A program made the translations under genes and the position numbers. From contig JASGIB010000001.1 of NCBI GenBank assembly GCA_047602125.1, forward strand, positions 372,001 to 436,000: a stretch of 64,000 nt of DNA, read 5' to 3'. This document shows positions 33,468-42,861 of the stretch, piece after piece. Under the pieces are notes generated by a model that did no database searches, was not told the origin of the DNA, and worked only from the letters and a program-made list of their open reading frames with translations. Position 1 is the first letter of the stretch. The number at the start of each line of letters is the position of its first letter. Source of the stretch: Pseudoluteimonas sp047602125. GTDB lineage: Bacteria; Pseudomonadota; Gammaproteobacteria; Xanthomonadales; Xanthomonadaceae.

Positions 33468-33755
33468 ATGAATGCTCCCGTGAAGCAGACGAGTGCGCTG
33501 GCCATAACCAGCCTGGTGTCCGGAATCCTCGGCTGGACCTTGCTGCCGTTCCTCGGCAGCCTCATCGCGGTGGTCTGCGGACACATGGCGCGTGGCGAAA
33601 TCCGCCGCGCGCCCGACCGCCTCGAAGGCGACGGCCTCGCCGTGGCCGGGCTCGTCCTGGGCTACCTCGTGATCGTGCTCTCGATACTCGCGGTGATCGG
33701 GATCTTCCTGTTCTTCGGCGGACTGCTCTGGTTCGCCAACATGTCCGGGCACTGA
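33468..33755 (+). CDS. DUF4190 small membrane protein
   Basis: A 95-residue inner-membrane protein. Two hydrophobic hairpins (LAITSLVSGILGWTLLPFLGSLIAVVCGH and VAGLVLGYLVIVLSILAVIGIFLFFGGLL) flank a short charged loop (ARGEIRRAPDRLEGDG), the DUF4190 pattern. No function is known. It lies 9 bp after amaB and 4 bp before pyrD. Confidence 0.85.
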   Translation: MNAPVKQTSALAITSLVSGILGWTLLPFLGSLIAVVCGHMARGEIRRAPDRLEGDGLAVAGLVLGYLVIVLSILAVIGIFLFFGGLLWFANMSGH

Positions 33756-33759
33756 GCGC

Positions 33760-34815
33760 TTGTATTCGCTCGCGCGCCCGTTCCTGTTCGGACTCGACGC
33801 CGAGCGCGCGCATGCGCTCGGCCTGTCCGCGCTGGAGGCCGCCTATCGCAGCGGCATGAACCCGCTGCTGGCGCGCAAGCCCGAGCCGTTCCCCACCCGC
33901 GTGTTCGGGCTCGAATTCCCGAATCCGGTCGGCCTGGCCGCCGGCCTCGACAAGAACGGCGCGCACGTCGATGCCCTGCTCGCGCTGGGCTTCGGCTTCG
34001 TCGAGGTCGGCACCGTGACGCCGCGGCCGCAAACGGGCAACCCGAAGCCGCGCATGTTCCGCCTGCCCGCGCAGCGCGCCATCATCAACCGCCTCGGCTT
34101 CAACAACGACGGCGTCGACGCGCTGGTGGCGAACGTCTCACGCGCGCGCCGCAAGGGTGGCCTGCTCGGCATCAACATCGGCAAGAACAAGGACACGCCG
34201 AACGAATCGGCGGCACGCGATTACCTGCACTGCCTCGAGCGCGTCTACCCGCTCGCCGACTACGTCACCATCAACATCTCCTCGCCCAACACCGCCGGCC
34301 TGCGCGAGTTGCAGGAGGAACAGGCGCTCAAGCAGCTGCTCGGCGCGCTGCGCGAGGCGCAGGAAAAACTCGGAGCGCAGCATGGCAGGCGCGTGCCGAT
34401 GCTGGTGAAGATCGCGCCGGACCTCAGCGACGACGACATCGACGCCGCCGGGCGCGTGCTCACCGACCTGCGGGTGGACGGCGTGATCGCCACCAACACC
34501 ACCACCTCGCGCATCGCGGTCGAACACGACCGGCTCGCGCGCGAACCCGGCGGTCTCTCCGGCGAACCGCTGATGAACAAGGCCACCGCGGTGTTGCGCA
34601 TGCTGCGCACGCGCCTGCCCGATTCGATCCCGCTGGTCGGCGTGGGCGGGATCATGGCCGGCGCGGACGCGATGCAGAAAACCGCCGCCGGCGCGACCCT
34701 GGTGCAGTTCTACACGGGCTTGATCTATCGCGGCCCGAAACTGATCGACGAATGCGTCGACGCGATCCGCCGGCGCAAGGAATGGCCGAGCAGCGGGCAC
34801 GTGCCGGTGCCATGA
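33760..34815 (+). CDS. pyrD: Dihydroorotate dehydrogenase (quinone), class 2
   Basis: A 351-residue FMN enzyme of the inner-membrane face oxidising dihydroorotate in pyrimidine synthesis. The N-terminal amphipathic helix segment (YSLARPFLFGLDAERAHAL) is the class-2 membrane-association part. Motifs: NPVGLAAGLDKNG, VGTVTPRPQ, NRLGFNNDG, the catalytic Ser loop NISSPNTAGLRELQ, and VGVGGI. TTG 33760 gives the expected N-terminus. Four bp of overlap (ATGA) couples it to murB. Confidence 0.96.
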   Translation: MYSLARPFLFGLDAERAHALGLSALEAAYRSGMNPLLARKPEPFPTRVFGLEFPNPVGLAAGLDKNGAHVDALLALGFGFVEVGTVTPRPQTGNPKPRMFRLPAQRAIINRLGFNNDGVDALVANVSRARRKGGLLGINIGKNKDTPNESAARDYLHCLERVYPLADYVTINISSPNTAGLRELQEEQALKQLLGALREAQEKLGAQHGRRVPMLVKIAPDLSDDDIDAAGRVLTDLRVDGVIATNTTTSRIAVEHDRLAREPGGLSGEPLMNKATAVLRMLRTRLPDSIPLVGVGGIMAGADAMQKTAAGATLVQFYTGLIYRGPKLIDECVDAIRRRKEWPSSGHVPVP

Positions 34816-35858
34816 CCGCGGCCTGGAGCGTCACCCGGAACGCTTCGCTCCGCGGACGCAATACGTTCGGCGTGGAAACGACCGCGCCGGTGCTGGTCGA
34901 AGTCGCCGATGCCGCAGCCCTGCCCGATGTGCTTGGCCGTTTCGGCGACGAAGACCCGCTGGTACTTGGCGGCGGAAGCAACCTGCTGTTCGCGGGGAAC
35001 CCGCGCGGCGCGGTGATCGCGCTCGAGACGCACGGCATCGACATCCTCGAAGACGCCGACGCCGCGATCGTCCACGCCGATGCCGGCGTCGCATGGCACG
35101 ACCTGGTGCTGTGGACGCTGGCGCAGGGCCTCTGCGGCCTCGAGAACCTCGCGCTGATCCCGGGCACGGTCGGCGCCGCGCCGATCCAGAACATCGGCGC
35201 CTACGGCGTCGAAGTGCGCGAACACATCCACGCGGTGCAAGCCTTCGACCGCAGGAATGGCGCGACGGTTCGCCTCGACAACGACGCCTGCGCCTTTGCC
35301 TACCGCGATTCGCTGTTCAAGCGCGACCCGGACCATTACATCGTGACCGCGGTCGAATTCGCGCTCTCGCGCACGCCGTCGCTGCGCCTGGACTATGCCG
35401 GCATCGGCGAGGAATTGGCGGCGATGGACATCGCTGCGCCGACGCCCGCGCAGGTTGCGGACGCGGTGATCCGCATCCGCCGACGCAAGCTTCCTGACCC
35501 CGCCGTGCTCGGCAATGCCGGCAGCTTCTTCAAGAACCCCATCGTTCCCGTGGCGCAAGCCGAAGCGCTGCACGCGGAACACCCCTCGTTACCGCTGTTC
35601 CGCGCCGGCGACGACGCGATGCGCAAGTTGTCGGCCGCGTGGCTGATCGACCAGTGCGGCTGGAAGGGCTATAGGTCTGGTGAAAGCGTCGACGGCGATG
35701 CCGGCGTCGCCGCCTCGCACGCGCTGGTGCTGGTCAACCACGGCAACGCGACCGGCGCGCAACTGCTCGATCTCGCGCGGCGGATCGCGGATTCGGTGCG
35801 GGAACGCTTCGGCGTTGCGATCGAACCGGAACCGCGCATCGTCGGCGCGACTTGGTGA
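34812..35858 (+). CDS. murB: UDP-N-acetylenolpyruvoylglucosamine reductase
   Basis: A 348-residue FAD enzyme of peptidoglycan precursor synthesis, class I (E. coli type). Motifs: LVLGGGSNLLF, GLENLALIPGTVGAAPIQNIGAYG, YRDSLFK with the catalytic region, GNAGSFFKNP, and AWLIDQCGWKG. Start overlaps the pyrD stop (ATGA), and its own stop overlaps the GTG of the next gene. Confidence 0.96.
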   Translation: MTAAWSVTRNASLRGRNTFGVETTAPVLVEVADAAALPDVLGRFGDEDPLVLGGGSNLLFAGNPRGAVIALETHGIDILEDADAAIVHADAGVAWHDLVLWTLAQGLCGLENLALIPGTVGAAPIQNIGAYGVEVREHIHAVQAFDRRNGATVRLDNDACAFAYRDSLFKRDPDHYIVTAVEFALSRTPSLRLDYAGIGEELAAMDIAAPTPAQVADAVIRIRRRKLPDPAVLGNAGSFFKNPIVPVAQAEALHAEHPSLPLFRAGDDAMRKLSAAWLIDQCGWKGYRSGESVDGDAGVAASHALVLVNHGNATGAQLLDLARRIADSVRERFGVAIEPEPRIVGATW

Positions 35859-36781
35859 ACGCGACCGCCACGCATCCCGCGCCGGCGCCTTTCCTGCGCG
35901 CCGCGGGGCTGATGCTCGCCAGCACCGCGTCGTTCGGCCTGATGGCGATCCTCATCCGGTTCGTGTCGAGGCAGCTGTCCACGCCGGAAATCGCGTTCTT
36001 CCGCAACCTGTTCGGCCTGCTCGCGCTGCTGCCGTTGCTGTGGCGCGGCGCACCGGCCGTGTTCCGCACGAAGCAACTGCCGCGGTACTTCGTGCGCAGC
36101 GCGATCGGCATCGGTTCGATGCTGTGCGGTTTCTGGGCCATCGGCCACCTGCCGATGGCGCAGGCGATCTCGCTGTCGTATTCCACGCCGCTGTTCGTCA
36201 CCATCTTCGCCGCGATCTGGCTGGGCGAAGTCGTGCGCCGGCGGCGCTGGTCCGCGGTGCTGCTCGGCTTCGTCGGCGTGCTGGTGATCGTGCGGCCGGG
36301 CACCACGGGCTTCAGCGCGGGTTCGCTCGTCGCGGTTTCGGCCGCCGTGCTGAGCAGCGTGGTCGCGATCCAGATCAAGCAGCTCTCGCGCGTCGACCCG
36401 CCGGATACCATCGTGTTCTGGACCTACGTGTTCTGGGTGCCGTTGTCGCTGGTTCCGGCCCTGTTCGAATGGCAATGGCCACGCGGCGCGGAATGGGCAT
36501 GGCTCGCCGCCATCGGCGTGTTCGGCACCGGCGGGCAATTGCTGTGGACGCGCGCGCTCAAGCTCGGCGAAGTCTCGGCGCTGACCCCGATCGGCTTCAT
36601 GCAGCTGCCGCTGGTATCGGTGCTGGCATGGCTGCTGTTCGACGAACGCATCGACCACTGGACCGTGCTCGGCGCGGCGATCATCTTCGCCGCCGTCGCC
36701 TACATCGCCCACCGCGAATCGTGGCTGGTGCGGCGCGACGCGAGCATCGCGCCCTGCGAGGCCGCCGAACCCGGGACCTGA
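35855..36781 (+). CDS. EamA/DMT-family transporter
   Basis: A 308-residue inner-membrane protein with about ten hydrophobic segments in two EamA repeats (residues ~10-140 and ~150-290; RNLFGLLALLPLLWRG, SYSTPLFVTIFAAIWLGE, SALTPIGFMQLPLVSVLAWLLFDE). The family exports or imports small metabolites; the substrate is unknown. The GTG at 35855 overlaps the murB stop by 4 bp; a TTG one codon earlier is less likely. It ends 3 bp from the opposing kinase gene. Confidence 0.88.
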   Translation: MNATATHPAPAPFLRAAGLMLASTASFGLMAILIRFVSRQLSTPEIAFFRNLFGLLALLPLLWRGAPAVFRTKQLPRYFVRSAIGIGSMLCGFWAIGHLPMAQAISLSYSTPLFVTIFAAIWLGEVVRRRRWSAVLLGFVGVLVIVRPGTTGFSAGSLVAVSAAVLSSVVAIQIKQLSRVDPPDTIVFWTYVFWVPLSLVPALFEWQWPRGAEWAWLAAIGVFGTGGQLLWTRALKLGEVSALTPIGFMQLPLVSVLAWLLFDERIDHWTVLGAAIIFAAVAYIAHRESWLVRRDASIAPCEAAEPGT

Positions 36782-36784
36782 GCG

Positions 36785-39529
36785 CTACTTCGCCGCGGCG
36801 CGCGCCGCGGACTCGGCTTCCGCGGCCTCGGTCTTGCGGATGTTGTCCACCATCTTCGCCTGCCCTTCCGACAGCGTGCCGGGTTTGGCCGCGAGCAAGG
36901 GCTCGACGTAACGCTTGCGCACGGCATCGGCCTCGGCGCGGCCACCGTTCCCGCGCAGCAGGCCCTCGAGGTTCCAGGCCGCGTCGACGGTGCGTGGATC
37001 GTCGGCGCCCAGCGACGCGACGCGCGCGGCCAGCAGTTCGCGGTAGGACGCGATCTCGAGCCTCGCGTCGCCGATGTCGTCGGCGGCATCGGCCTGCGTC
37101 TGCAGCGCGGCCTGCGTCTGCGGGTGCTGCATGCCGAGCACCTCGCGCGCCTGCGGCAGCAGCCATCGCAGCATCGCCAGCGATTCCCCGGAACGCCCGG
37201 CCTGGCGCAGCGTGCCCGCGCGGTTGACAAGGATGTAGAGCGTGTCCGGGTGCTTCGGCCCGAGCACGCGCGTGCGCGCGTCGATGACGTCCTGCTGCAT
37301 CGCCAGGGACTTGTCGTATTGCTTGAGCCGCGCGTACAGGCTGGACAGATTGAGCCTGGCGCGGAGCGTCTGCGGGTGGTCCGCGCCGAGCACGCGGACG
37401 TCGGCATCGAGCACCGCGGTCGCGATCGGCAGCGCTTCCTTCGCCTTGTCGCTGTCGATCAGCATGTTCGAAAGGTTGCCGCGCTCGGCCAGGGTCTGCG
37501 GGTGTTCCGCGCCGAGCCGGCGCGTTTGCGTTTCCACCAGGCCGCGCTGCAAGGCCACCGCGCCGTCCTTGTCGCCGGTCATGATGCGCATGACCGCGAG
37601 ATTGTGCAGCGACGACAGCGTGTCGGGATCGTCCTTGCCGAGGACGCGGATGCGCAACGGGACGATTTTCTCGAGCAGTTCTCGGCCGGCCTTCGGTTCG
37701 CCCATGCGCCCGAGCAGGATCGCGAGGTTGTTGCCGACCTCCATCGTCGCCGGATCGCTTTCGCCGCGCAGTTCGAGGCTGTCCGCGCGCAACTCTTCGA
37801 GCATCTTCCGCGCGCGCGGGCGCTCGCCGAGCGCGGAGATCGCCTCGGCCTCGTTCATGCGCAGGCGGATGCGCACCTCGTCGCGCGGCGGCAGCGACGC
37901 CGCGTCGCGCAACGCGGATTGCGCCAGCGCCAGCGCCCGCTTCGGATCGGCCGCGTCGAGCAGCGCGCCGGCCTGTTCCTGGCGTGCCTTCAAGGTTTCC
38001 GGCGCATTCGCGCCCAGCGCCTTCGCGCGGTAATCGGCGACCTCGGCGAACCCCGCGACGGCGGCCTGCGGCAATCCCAGCGCGACCCGCACGCGGGCGA
38101 CCGATTCGCGCAGGTCGGCGGCGAGCGCGGGTTCGGCGCCGAAATCGCGTTCGATCGCGCGCTCGGCGTTGGCGAGGATGTCGCGGTCGACGAGGCCGCG
38201 CGCGATGTCGGCGGTGCTGGCCTGCGCCAGGCCGCGTTCGAACGATGGCGCATCGGTCGGCGAAGCGTGTTCGACCTGCGTGCGCAAGCCGTCGGCCATG
38301 CCGATGCCCATGGATTCGATGTCGATGCCTTCGAGCATCGATTGCTGGAACGCCGCGACCTTCTCCAGTTGCGCGCTGCGCTGTTCGGCGATGGCGCGTT
38401 GCGCGCGCGCCTGCAGCAGGCCGTACACCGACAGCCCGAGCCCCGCGAACAGCGCCACCGCCACCATCGCGCCCGCGGCGATGCCGACCCGGTGCCGTTG
38501 CGCGAACTTGCGCAAGGCATACGCGCGCGACGGCGGCACCGCCCGCAGCGGGCGGTCGTCGAGGAAACGCTGGAGGTCGTCGGCCAGCGCCATCGCCGAG
38601 GGATAGCGTTCGTCGCGGTCGTGGCGCATCGCCTTCGCCACCACCCAGTCGAGTTCGCCGCGCAGCAGCTTGCGCATGCGCGCCGGCGGCTGGCCGTGTT
38701 CGCGCACGAACCGCTCGGCATCTGGCGCCGACAACGTCGACAGCTGTTCGGACGGTAGCCGCAGGGTGCGCGATTCGCCCGCAACCGTCTCGCCGGCCGA
38801 AGCCGGGCGGCGGCCGGTCAGCAATTCGCACAGGACGACGCCGAGCGCGTACACGTCGCTGCGCGTATCGACCAGCGACTGGTCGCTGCCGGCCTGTTCC
38901 GGGCTCATGTAATCGGGCGTGCCCGCGGCATCGCGGTCGCCGGCGAGCGAAGTCGCGGTGGCGATGCCGAAATCGATGATCTTCGGCAACGCGCGGCCAT
39001 CGACTTCGTCCACCAGCAGGTTGCCCGGCTTGAGGTCGCGGTGGACCACGCCCTTCTGGTGCGCGTGCTGCACGCCCTCGCAGACGCGGATGAACAGCGC
39101 GAGGCGTTCGGCCAGCGGCATCGAACGTTCGTCGCAGAAGCGCGTGATCGGGCTGCCGGCGATGAATTCCATCGCGAAGAACGGATGTCCTTCGGGCGTG
39201 GTGTCGGCGTCGTAGACCTGGGCGATGGCCGGATGCCGCATCTGCGCCAGCACCTGGCGCTCGACTTCGAACCAGGCCAGGTGCCGCGCGTCGAGCCGCT
39301 GCGCGCGCAGCAGTTTCAGCGCGACCGTGCGCCGCACCGGTTCGAGTTGCTCGGCGCAGTACACCGCGCCCATGCCGCCCTCGCCCAGCAGGGATTCGAT
39401 GCGATAGCGGCCCAGCCGCGCGCCGGGCGGCAAGGCCTGTCCGTCAGCGGAAGCGCCCGCGCCCGCGGATGCGGTGCGCGTCGCCAGCAGCTCGGTGCGC
39501 TCCTGGTCGTCCTGCCTGCCTTGCGACAT
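36785..39529 (-). CDS. Membrane Ser/Thr protein kinase with C-terminal TPR-like domain
   Basis: A 914-residue Hanks-type kinase. N-terminal kinase domain: Gly loop GEGGMGAVY (residues 49-57), ATP-binding Lys 72, catalytic loop HRDLKPGN (163-170), DFG (186-188), and the GTPDYMSPEQAG activation segment. A membrane helix follows at about residues 348-373 (VGIAAGAMVAVALFAGLGLSVYGL). The ~540-residue extracytoplasmic part is made of degenerate TPR (TPR_10/12-like) repeats: EHPQTL, DHPQTLRARLNL and KHPDTL units. This is the common xanthomonad kinase architecture. The start is preceded by a TAGAAT box (complement 39553-39548). A divergent FHA protein is the nearest neighbour. Confidence 0.93.
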   Translation of the reverse strand: MSQGRQDDQERTELLATRTASAGAGASADGQALPPGARLGRYRIESLLGEGGMGAVYCAEQLEPVRRTVALKLLRAQRLDARHLAWFEVERQVLAQMRHPAIAQVYDADTTPEGHPFFAMEFIAGSPITRFCDERSMPLAERLALFIRVCEGVQHAHQKGVVHRDLKPGNLLVDEVDGRALPKIIDFGIATATSLAGDRDAAGTPDYMSPEQAGSDQSLVDTRSDVYALGVVLCELLTGRRPASAGETVAGESRTLRLPSEQLSTLSAPDAERFVREHGQPPARMRKLLRGELDWVVAKAMRHDRDERYPSAMALADDLQRFLDDRPLRAVPPSRAYALRKFAQRHRVGIAAGAMVAVALFAGLGLSVYGLLQARAQRAIAEQRSAQLEKVAAFQQSMLEGIDIESMGIGMADGLRTQVEHASPTDAPSFERGLAQASTADIARGLVDRDILANAERAIERDFGAEPALAADLRESVARVRVALGLPQAAVAGFAEVADYRAKALGANAPETLKARQEQAGALLDAADPKRALALAQSALRDAASLPPRDEVRIRLRMNEAEAISALGERPRARKMLEELRADSLELRGESDPATMEVGNNLAILLGRMGEPKAGRELLEKIVPLRIRVLGKDDPDTLSSLHNLAVMRIMTGDKDGAVALQRGLVETQTRRLGAEHPQTLAERGNLSNMLIDSDKAKEALPIATAVLDADVRVLGADHPQTLRARLNLSSLYARLKQYDKSLAMQQDVIDARTRVLGPKHPDTLYILVNRAGTLRQAGRSGESLAMLRWLLPQAREVLGMQHPQTQAALQTQADAADDIGDARLEIASYRELLAARVASLGADDPRTVDAAWNLEGLLRGNGGRAEADAVRKRYVEPLLAAKPGTLSEGQAKMVDNIRKTEAAEAESAARAAAK

Positions 39530-39547
39530 CGGTTCCCCCCGCGCCCG

Positions 39548-39582
39548 ATTCTAGCGCCCGCGCCGGCCGCAGACGCTACACT
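39548..39582. promoter_or_regulatory. Divergent promoter between kinase and FHA-diguanylate cyclase genes
   Basis: In a 77-bp gap, TAGAAT on the minus strand (39553-39548) lies 18 bp before the kinase ATG, and TACACT on the plus strand (39577-39582) lies about 24 bp before the FHA-GGDEF ATG. -35 boxes were not identified with confidence. Confidence 0.4.
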
Positions 39583-39606
39583 CGCCCGCAAACGCGCACG
39601 CAGCCC

Positions 39607-40497
39607 ATGAACGACGACCACGACACCACGCAGCGCACCGCCTTCAGCGACGGCCCGTTGCGGCCCGCGCCGCGCTCGGCCTGCGTGGTGGTGATCCACG
39701 GCGAAAGCCTCGGCCGGCGCGCCGACATCGCCGATGCGCCGATCGTGGTCGGCCGCGCGCCGGAATCGGACCTGTCGATCCCGCACCGGAGCGTGTCGCG
39801 CGAACACTGCCGGATCTGGCGCGACGGCAACGCCTACCGCATCCGCGACCTCGGCGCGACCAATGGCACGCGGGTCAACGATTGCCGCATCGTCGGCGAT
39901 GCGGCGCTGGCCGACGGCGACCAGGTCACGCTCGGCGAATGCATCCTGAAGTTCATCAGCCAGGACAGCGTGGAAGCGCACTACCACGAGGAGATCTACC
40001 AGCTCGCCACGCACGACCCGCTGACCGAGCTGTACAACCGCCGCCACTTCACCGAGATGGCGGACAAGGAAATCGCGCGCGCCATCCGCCACGCCCGCCC
40101 GCTCGCGCTGTGCATCCTCGACGTTGACCTGTTCAAGCCGGTCAACGACCGCTACGGCCACAACTCCGGCGACGAGGTGCTGCGCACGATCGGCGCGCTT
40201 GTGCGGCAGCATGCGCGCGGCGAGGACGTGCCTGCGCGCATCGGCGGCGAGGAATTCGCCCTGCTGCTGCCCGAATGCGACCTGCCCGCCGCCACCGCGT
40301 TCGCGGAGCGGCTGCGCGAGGCCGTCGCCACCGCGACGTTCGCGCCCGGCGGCGAACCCCGGCGCATCACCGTCAGCATCGGCATCGCCGCGCTCGGTTT
40401 CGGCCGCGATTCGCGTTCGACCCTGATGGCCGCGGCCGATGCCGCGCTGTACCGCGCCAAGAGCGAAGGCCGCAACCGGGTCTGCGTCGATTCCTGA
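39607..40497 (+). CDS. FHA-domain diguanylate cyclase
   Basis: A 296-residue cytoplasmic protein. The N-terminal FHA domain (about residues 25-115) has the full phosphothreonine-binding set: VVGRAPESD, SVSREHCRI, and LGATNGTRVN. The C-terminal GGDEF domain (about 130-295) is catalytically intact: DPLTELYNRR, D-VDLFKPVNDRYGHNSGD, and GGEEF. An I-site (RGED, five residues before GGEEF) is present, so product inhibition by c-di-GMP is likely. ATG 39607 is 77 bp from the divergent kinase gene. Confidence 0.93.
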   Translation: MNDDHDTTQRTAFSDGPLRPAPRSACVVVIHGESLGRRADIADAPIVVGRAPESDLSIPHRSVSREHCRIWRDGNAYRIRDLGATNGTRVNDCRIVGDAALADGDQVTLGECILKFISQDSVEAHYHEEIYQLATHDPLTELYNRRHFTEMADKEIARAIRHARPLALCILDVDLFKPVNDRYGHNSGDEVLRTIGALVRQHARGEDVPARIGGEEFALLLPECDLPAATAFAERLREAVATATFAPGGEPRRITVSIGIAALGFGRDSRSTLMAAADAALYRAKSEGRNRVCVDS

Positions 40498-40621
40498 TCG
40501 CCCCGCGCGGCCACGTCGCGCGGACTTGACCCCGGCCGCGGGCGGGTATTAGCTGTCGTTCGAAACAGGGGAATCGCAGCACCGCAGGAACACACCCATC
40601 GCAGACCCGAGGGAGACGCCC

Positions 40622-42031
40622 ATGGCCGTTCGCTCCTACCCGCTCGCGCTCGCCATCGCCACCGCCGCGCTCGCCGCGGGCATCGCGCAACCCGCGCACG
40701 CAGAACAAGGCGATTACGGTTTCCTGCGCACGCTGATCAACCTCATCCATCCGCCCGGTGCGGACAACCCGGTGACGCCGGCGCAGCGCGAAGGTGCCTA
40801 TCCGCTGTTGTCCAATCCGGGCGATTTCGACGACGGCTTCGTTCCCGGCGATTACGGCAAGTGGCAGACCGTGCAGCTGTCGCCGGAAACCGGCGCCACC
40901 TGCGGCAACGGCTCGCCCTACAAGTTCTTCGTCAACCGCGCGCCGAACACGCGCAACACCATCGTATACATGGAAGGCGGCGGCGCCTGCTGGGATTACG
41001 ACAGCTGCAGCGGCAAGGACGGGGTGCTCGGCGCGCGCAACCCGAACGGCATTCCCGACGACTACATGAGCATCCTCAACCCGGGTGCCAGCCTGGTCAC
41101 GCCGTTCATCACCCGCGTGACCCCGTTCGATTCGGTCAAGACCCAGCAATGGAACATGGTCTACGTGCCCTACTGCACGGGCGACATCTACAGCGGCGAC
41201 AAGGTCGCCGTGTACGAGGATCCCACCGGCGCCGAGGAACCGCTGGTCTGGCACCACAACGGGTTGCGCAACAACCGCGCGGTCGTGGCCTGGCTCAAGG
41301 ACAACCTGGAACGGCCCACGCAGATGCTGTCCACCGGTTGCAGCGCGGGCGGCGCCGGCAGCCTCACCAATTACGCCGTCCTGCGGCGCGACATGGCGCC
41401 GAGCTACGCCTACCTGCTCGACGATTCCGGCCCGATCTTCGAAGCGCCGGTCGGCAGCGATCCGGAGGAATACCCGCAACTGCCGCTGCAGACCCAGATC
41501 CGCAGCGCCTGGGGCCTGGACGCGCCGAACGGCCCGCTGCAGACGCTAGCGGCGGAAATGCCCCTGTTCGACCTCGACCAGCTCGGCTCGATCTATCCCG
41601 CGCTGGCCGGGAAATATCCGCGCGACCGGCTGGGCCATACCCATTTCTGGCAGGACCTGAACTACTCGGCGTATTCCTACGAACGCTTCTTCCCGGAAAT
41701 CGAGAACGCGCCGGACGAGGCGACCAAGGAAGCGATGATCCACGAAAAGTGGGCGCAGGACACCACCCGCCTCAACGCGACCTTGCAGGGACTGGACAAC
41801 TTCGGCGGCTACTTCCCGCAGTACCGCGACCTCAACGACAGCCACTGCACCACGATCGTGGACTTCCAGAACGGCGACATCCAGGAACAGGGGCTGGAAC
41901 TGTCGGATTTCATCGACAGCGTGCTCGACGGCAAGGGCAAGGTGCTCGATGCCAGCGAAACCAGCGACGAAGCCGACCGCGACAAGCCGTTCAACCTGCT
42001 GTACTGGCTGGTCGACAAGCTGCTGGGGTGA
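40622..42031 (+). CDS. Secreted pectin-acetylesterase-family (NOTUM-like) hydrolase
   Basis: A 469-residue exported esterase. Signal peptide: LALAIATAALAAGIAQPAHA. Family motifs: TIVYMEGGGACWDYDSC (oxyanion hole with conserved Cys), YVPYCTGDIYSGD, the nucleophile Ser in STGCSAGGAGSLTNYAVLR, and a late DSHCTTIVDFQ His. Homologs deacetylate pectin or, in animals, Wnt; the bacterial substrate is not known. It is probably followed in the same mRNA by the lipoprotein gene 2 bp later. Confidence 0.87.
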   Translation: MAVRSYPLALAIATAALAAGIAQPAHAEQGDYGFLRTLINLIHPPGADNPVTPAQREGAYPLLSNPGDFDDGFVPGDYGKWQTVQLSPETGATCGNGSPYKFFVNRAPNTRNTIVYMEGGGACWDYDSCSGKDGVLGARNPNGIPDDYMSILNPGASLVTPFITRVTPFDSVKTQQWNMVYVPYCTGDIYSGDKVAVYEDPTGAEEPLVWHHNGLRNNRAVVAWLKDNLERPTQMLSTGCSAGGAGSLTNYAVLRRDMAPSYAYLLDDSGPIFEAPVGSDPEEYPQLPLQTQIRSAWGLDAPNGPLQTLAAEMPLFDLDQLGSIYPALAGKYPRDRLGHTHFWQDLNYSAYSYERFFPEIENAPDEATKEAMIHEKWAQDTTRLNATLQGLDNFGGYFPQYRDLNDSHCTTIVDFQNGDIQEQGLELSDFIDSVLDGKGKVLDASETSDEADRDKPFNLLYWLVDKLLG

Positions 42032-42033
42032 AC

Positions 42034-42636
42034 ATGGCGGCATACGTCCGCCTTGCGCTCGTGGCGCTCGCCTTGCTGGCGATGACGGCCTGCGGCGACC
42101 GCGATGCGACGCGCGCATCGGCGCAGGCGGAGATCGCGCGCCCATCGCCGCAGGCGCGGATCCGCGCCCTGGAGAACACGCCGCAGGCACGCGAATGGCT
42201 GGGGCAGCAGCGCTTCGAACGCGAGGCTCGCGATTTCGTGCGCGATGCGAAGTCGCTTCCCGCCGACGAACGCGAACGCCGCGCACGGGCGCTGGAAACG
42301 CAGATCGAGGCGCGCGCGGAGTCCGGCGAACTCTCCGCCGGCGACACCGTGTTGCTGCGCGCGGCGCTGATCGAGGCGGATTCCGCGACCTCGGCGGAAC
42401 GGATGGCCCGCCTCGCCGCGCTTGCCGAACGCTACCGCGCGGACGCGGCGCGGCGCGAGGCCGCCTTCGTCGCGCAACAACGGGCCGACCCGCGCATGCA
42501 GCAGTACAAGGCGCGCGAGAAGGCGGTAGTCGCCGAAGTCATGGCGATGAAGACCATTCCCGGCGGCCTGACCCGCGACGAATACCTGCGCCAGCGCCTG
42601 CAGGTGGAACGGGAACACGCCTTCGACGGCGGCTGA
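42034..42636 (+). CDS. Putative helical lipoprotein of unknown function
   Basis: A 200-residue protein. The N-terminal signal ends LLAMTAC (possible lipobox, Cys 20). The rest is charged and strongly alpha-helical (AREWLGQQRFEREARDF, ERERRARALETQIEAR, RMARLAALAERYRADAARREAAF), with no catalytic motif. It could act as a chaperone or partner of the secreted esterase encoded 2 bp upstream, but the sequence does not show lipase-foldase signatures. ATG 42034 has GGGGTGA just before it; GTG 42028 is an alternative that overlaps the previous stop. Confidence 0.7.
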   Translation: MAAYVRLALVALALLAMTACGDRDATRASAQAEIARPSPQARIRALENTPQAREWLGQQRFEREARDFVRDAKSLPADERERRARALETQIEARAESGELSAGDTVLLRAALIEADSATSAERMARLAALAERYRADAARREAAFVAQQRADPRMQQYKAREKAVVAEVMAMKTIPGGLTRDEYLRQRLQVEREHAFDGG

Positions 42637-42645
42637 CGCTTTTTT

Positions 42646-42690
42646 CCCTCTCCCCTTGAGGGAGAGGGTGGCCGCAGGCCGGGAGAGGGG
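42646..42690. repeat. CCCTCTCCC-type palindromic repeat
   Basis: CCCTCTCCCC-TTG-AGGGAGAGGG forms a hairpin, followed by GGCCGCAGGCC and GGGAGAGGGG. Same family as the element inside metG (1243-1282). It follows a T run at the end of the lipoprotein gene and may also act as a terminator. Confidence 0.75.
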
Positions 42691-42708
42691 AATACCAGTT
42701 CGCATAGA

Positions 42709-42733
42709 TTGGGCTGAGCGCAGCGATGCCCAA
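42709..42733. repeat. TTGGGC/GCCCAA inverted repeat
   Basis: Arms TTGGGC and GCCCAA around a 13-base TGAGCGCAGCGAT loop, a type of short repeat common in xanthomonad spacers. Confidence 0.5.
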
Positions 42734-42861
42734 CTCATGTTCATGAGTGCGCGCAAGCTGCTTCGAGAGCGGAAGCCGGCCAGCCTTTCCTCATGCCGAA
42801 GGCGCGACGAACCCGATGCACATGCGAAGACCGGCATGCATTGCGGTTCGAAGCATGGCAG

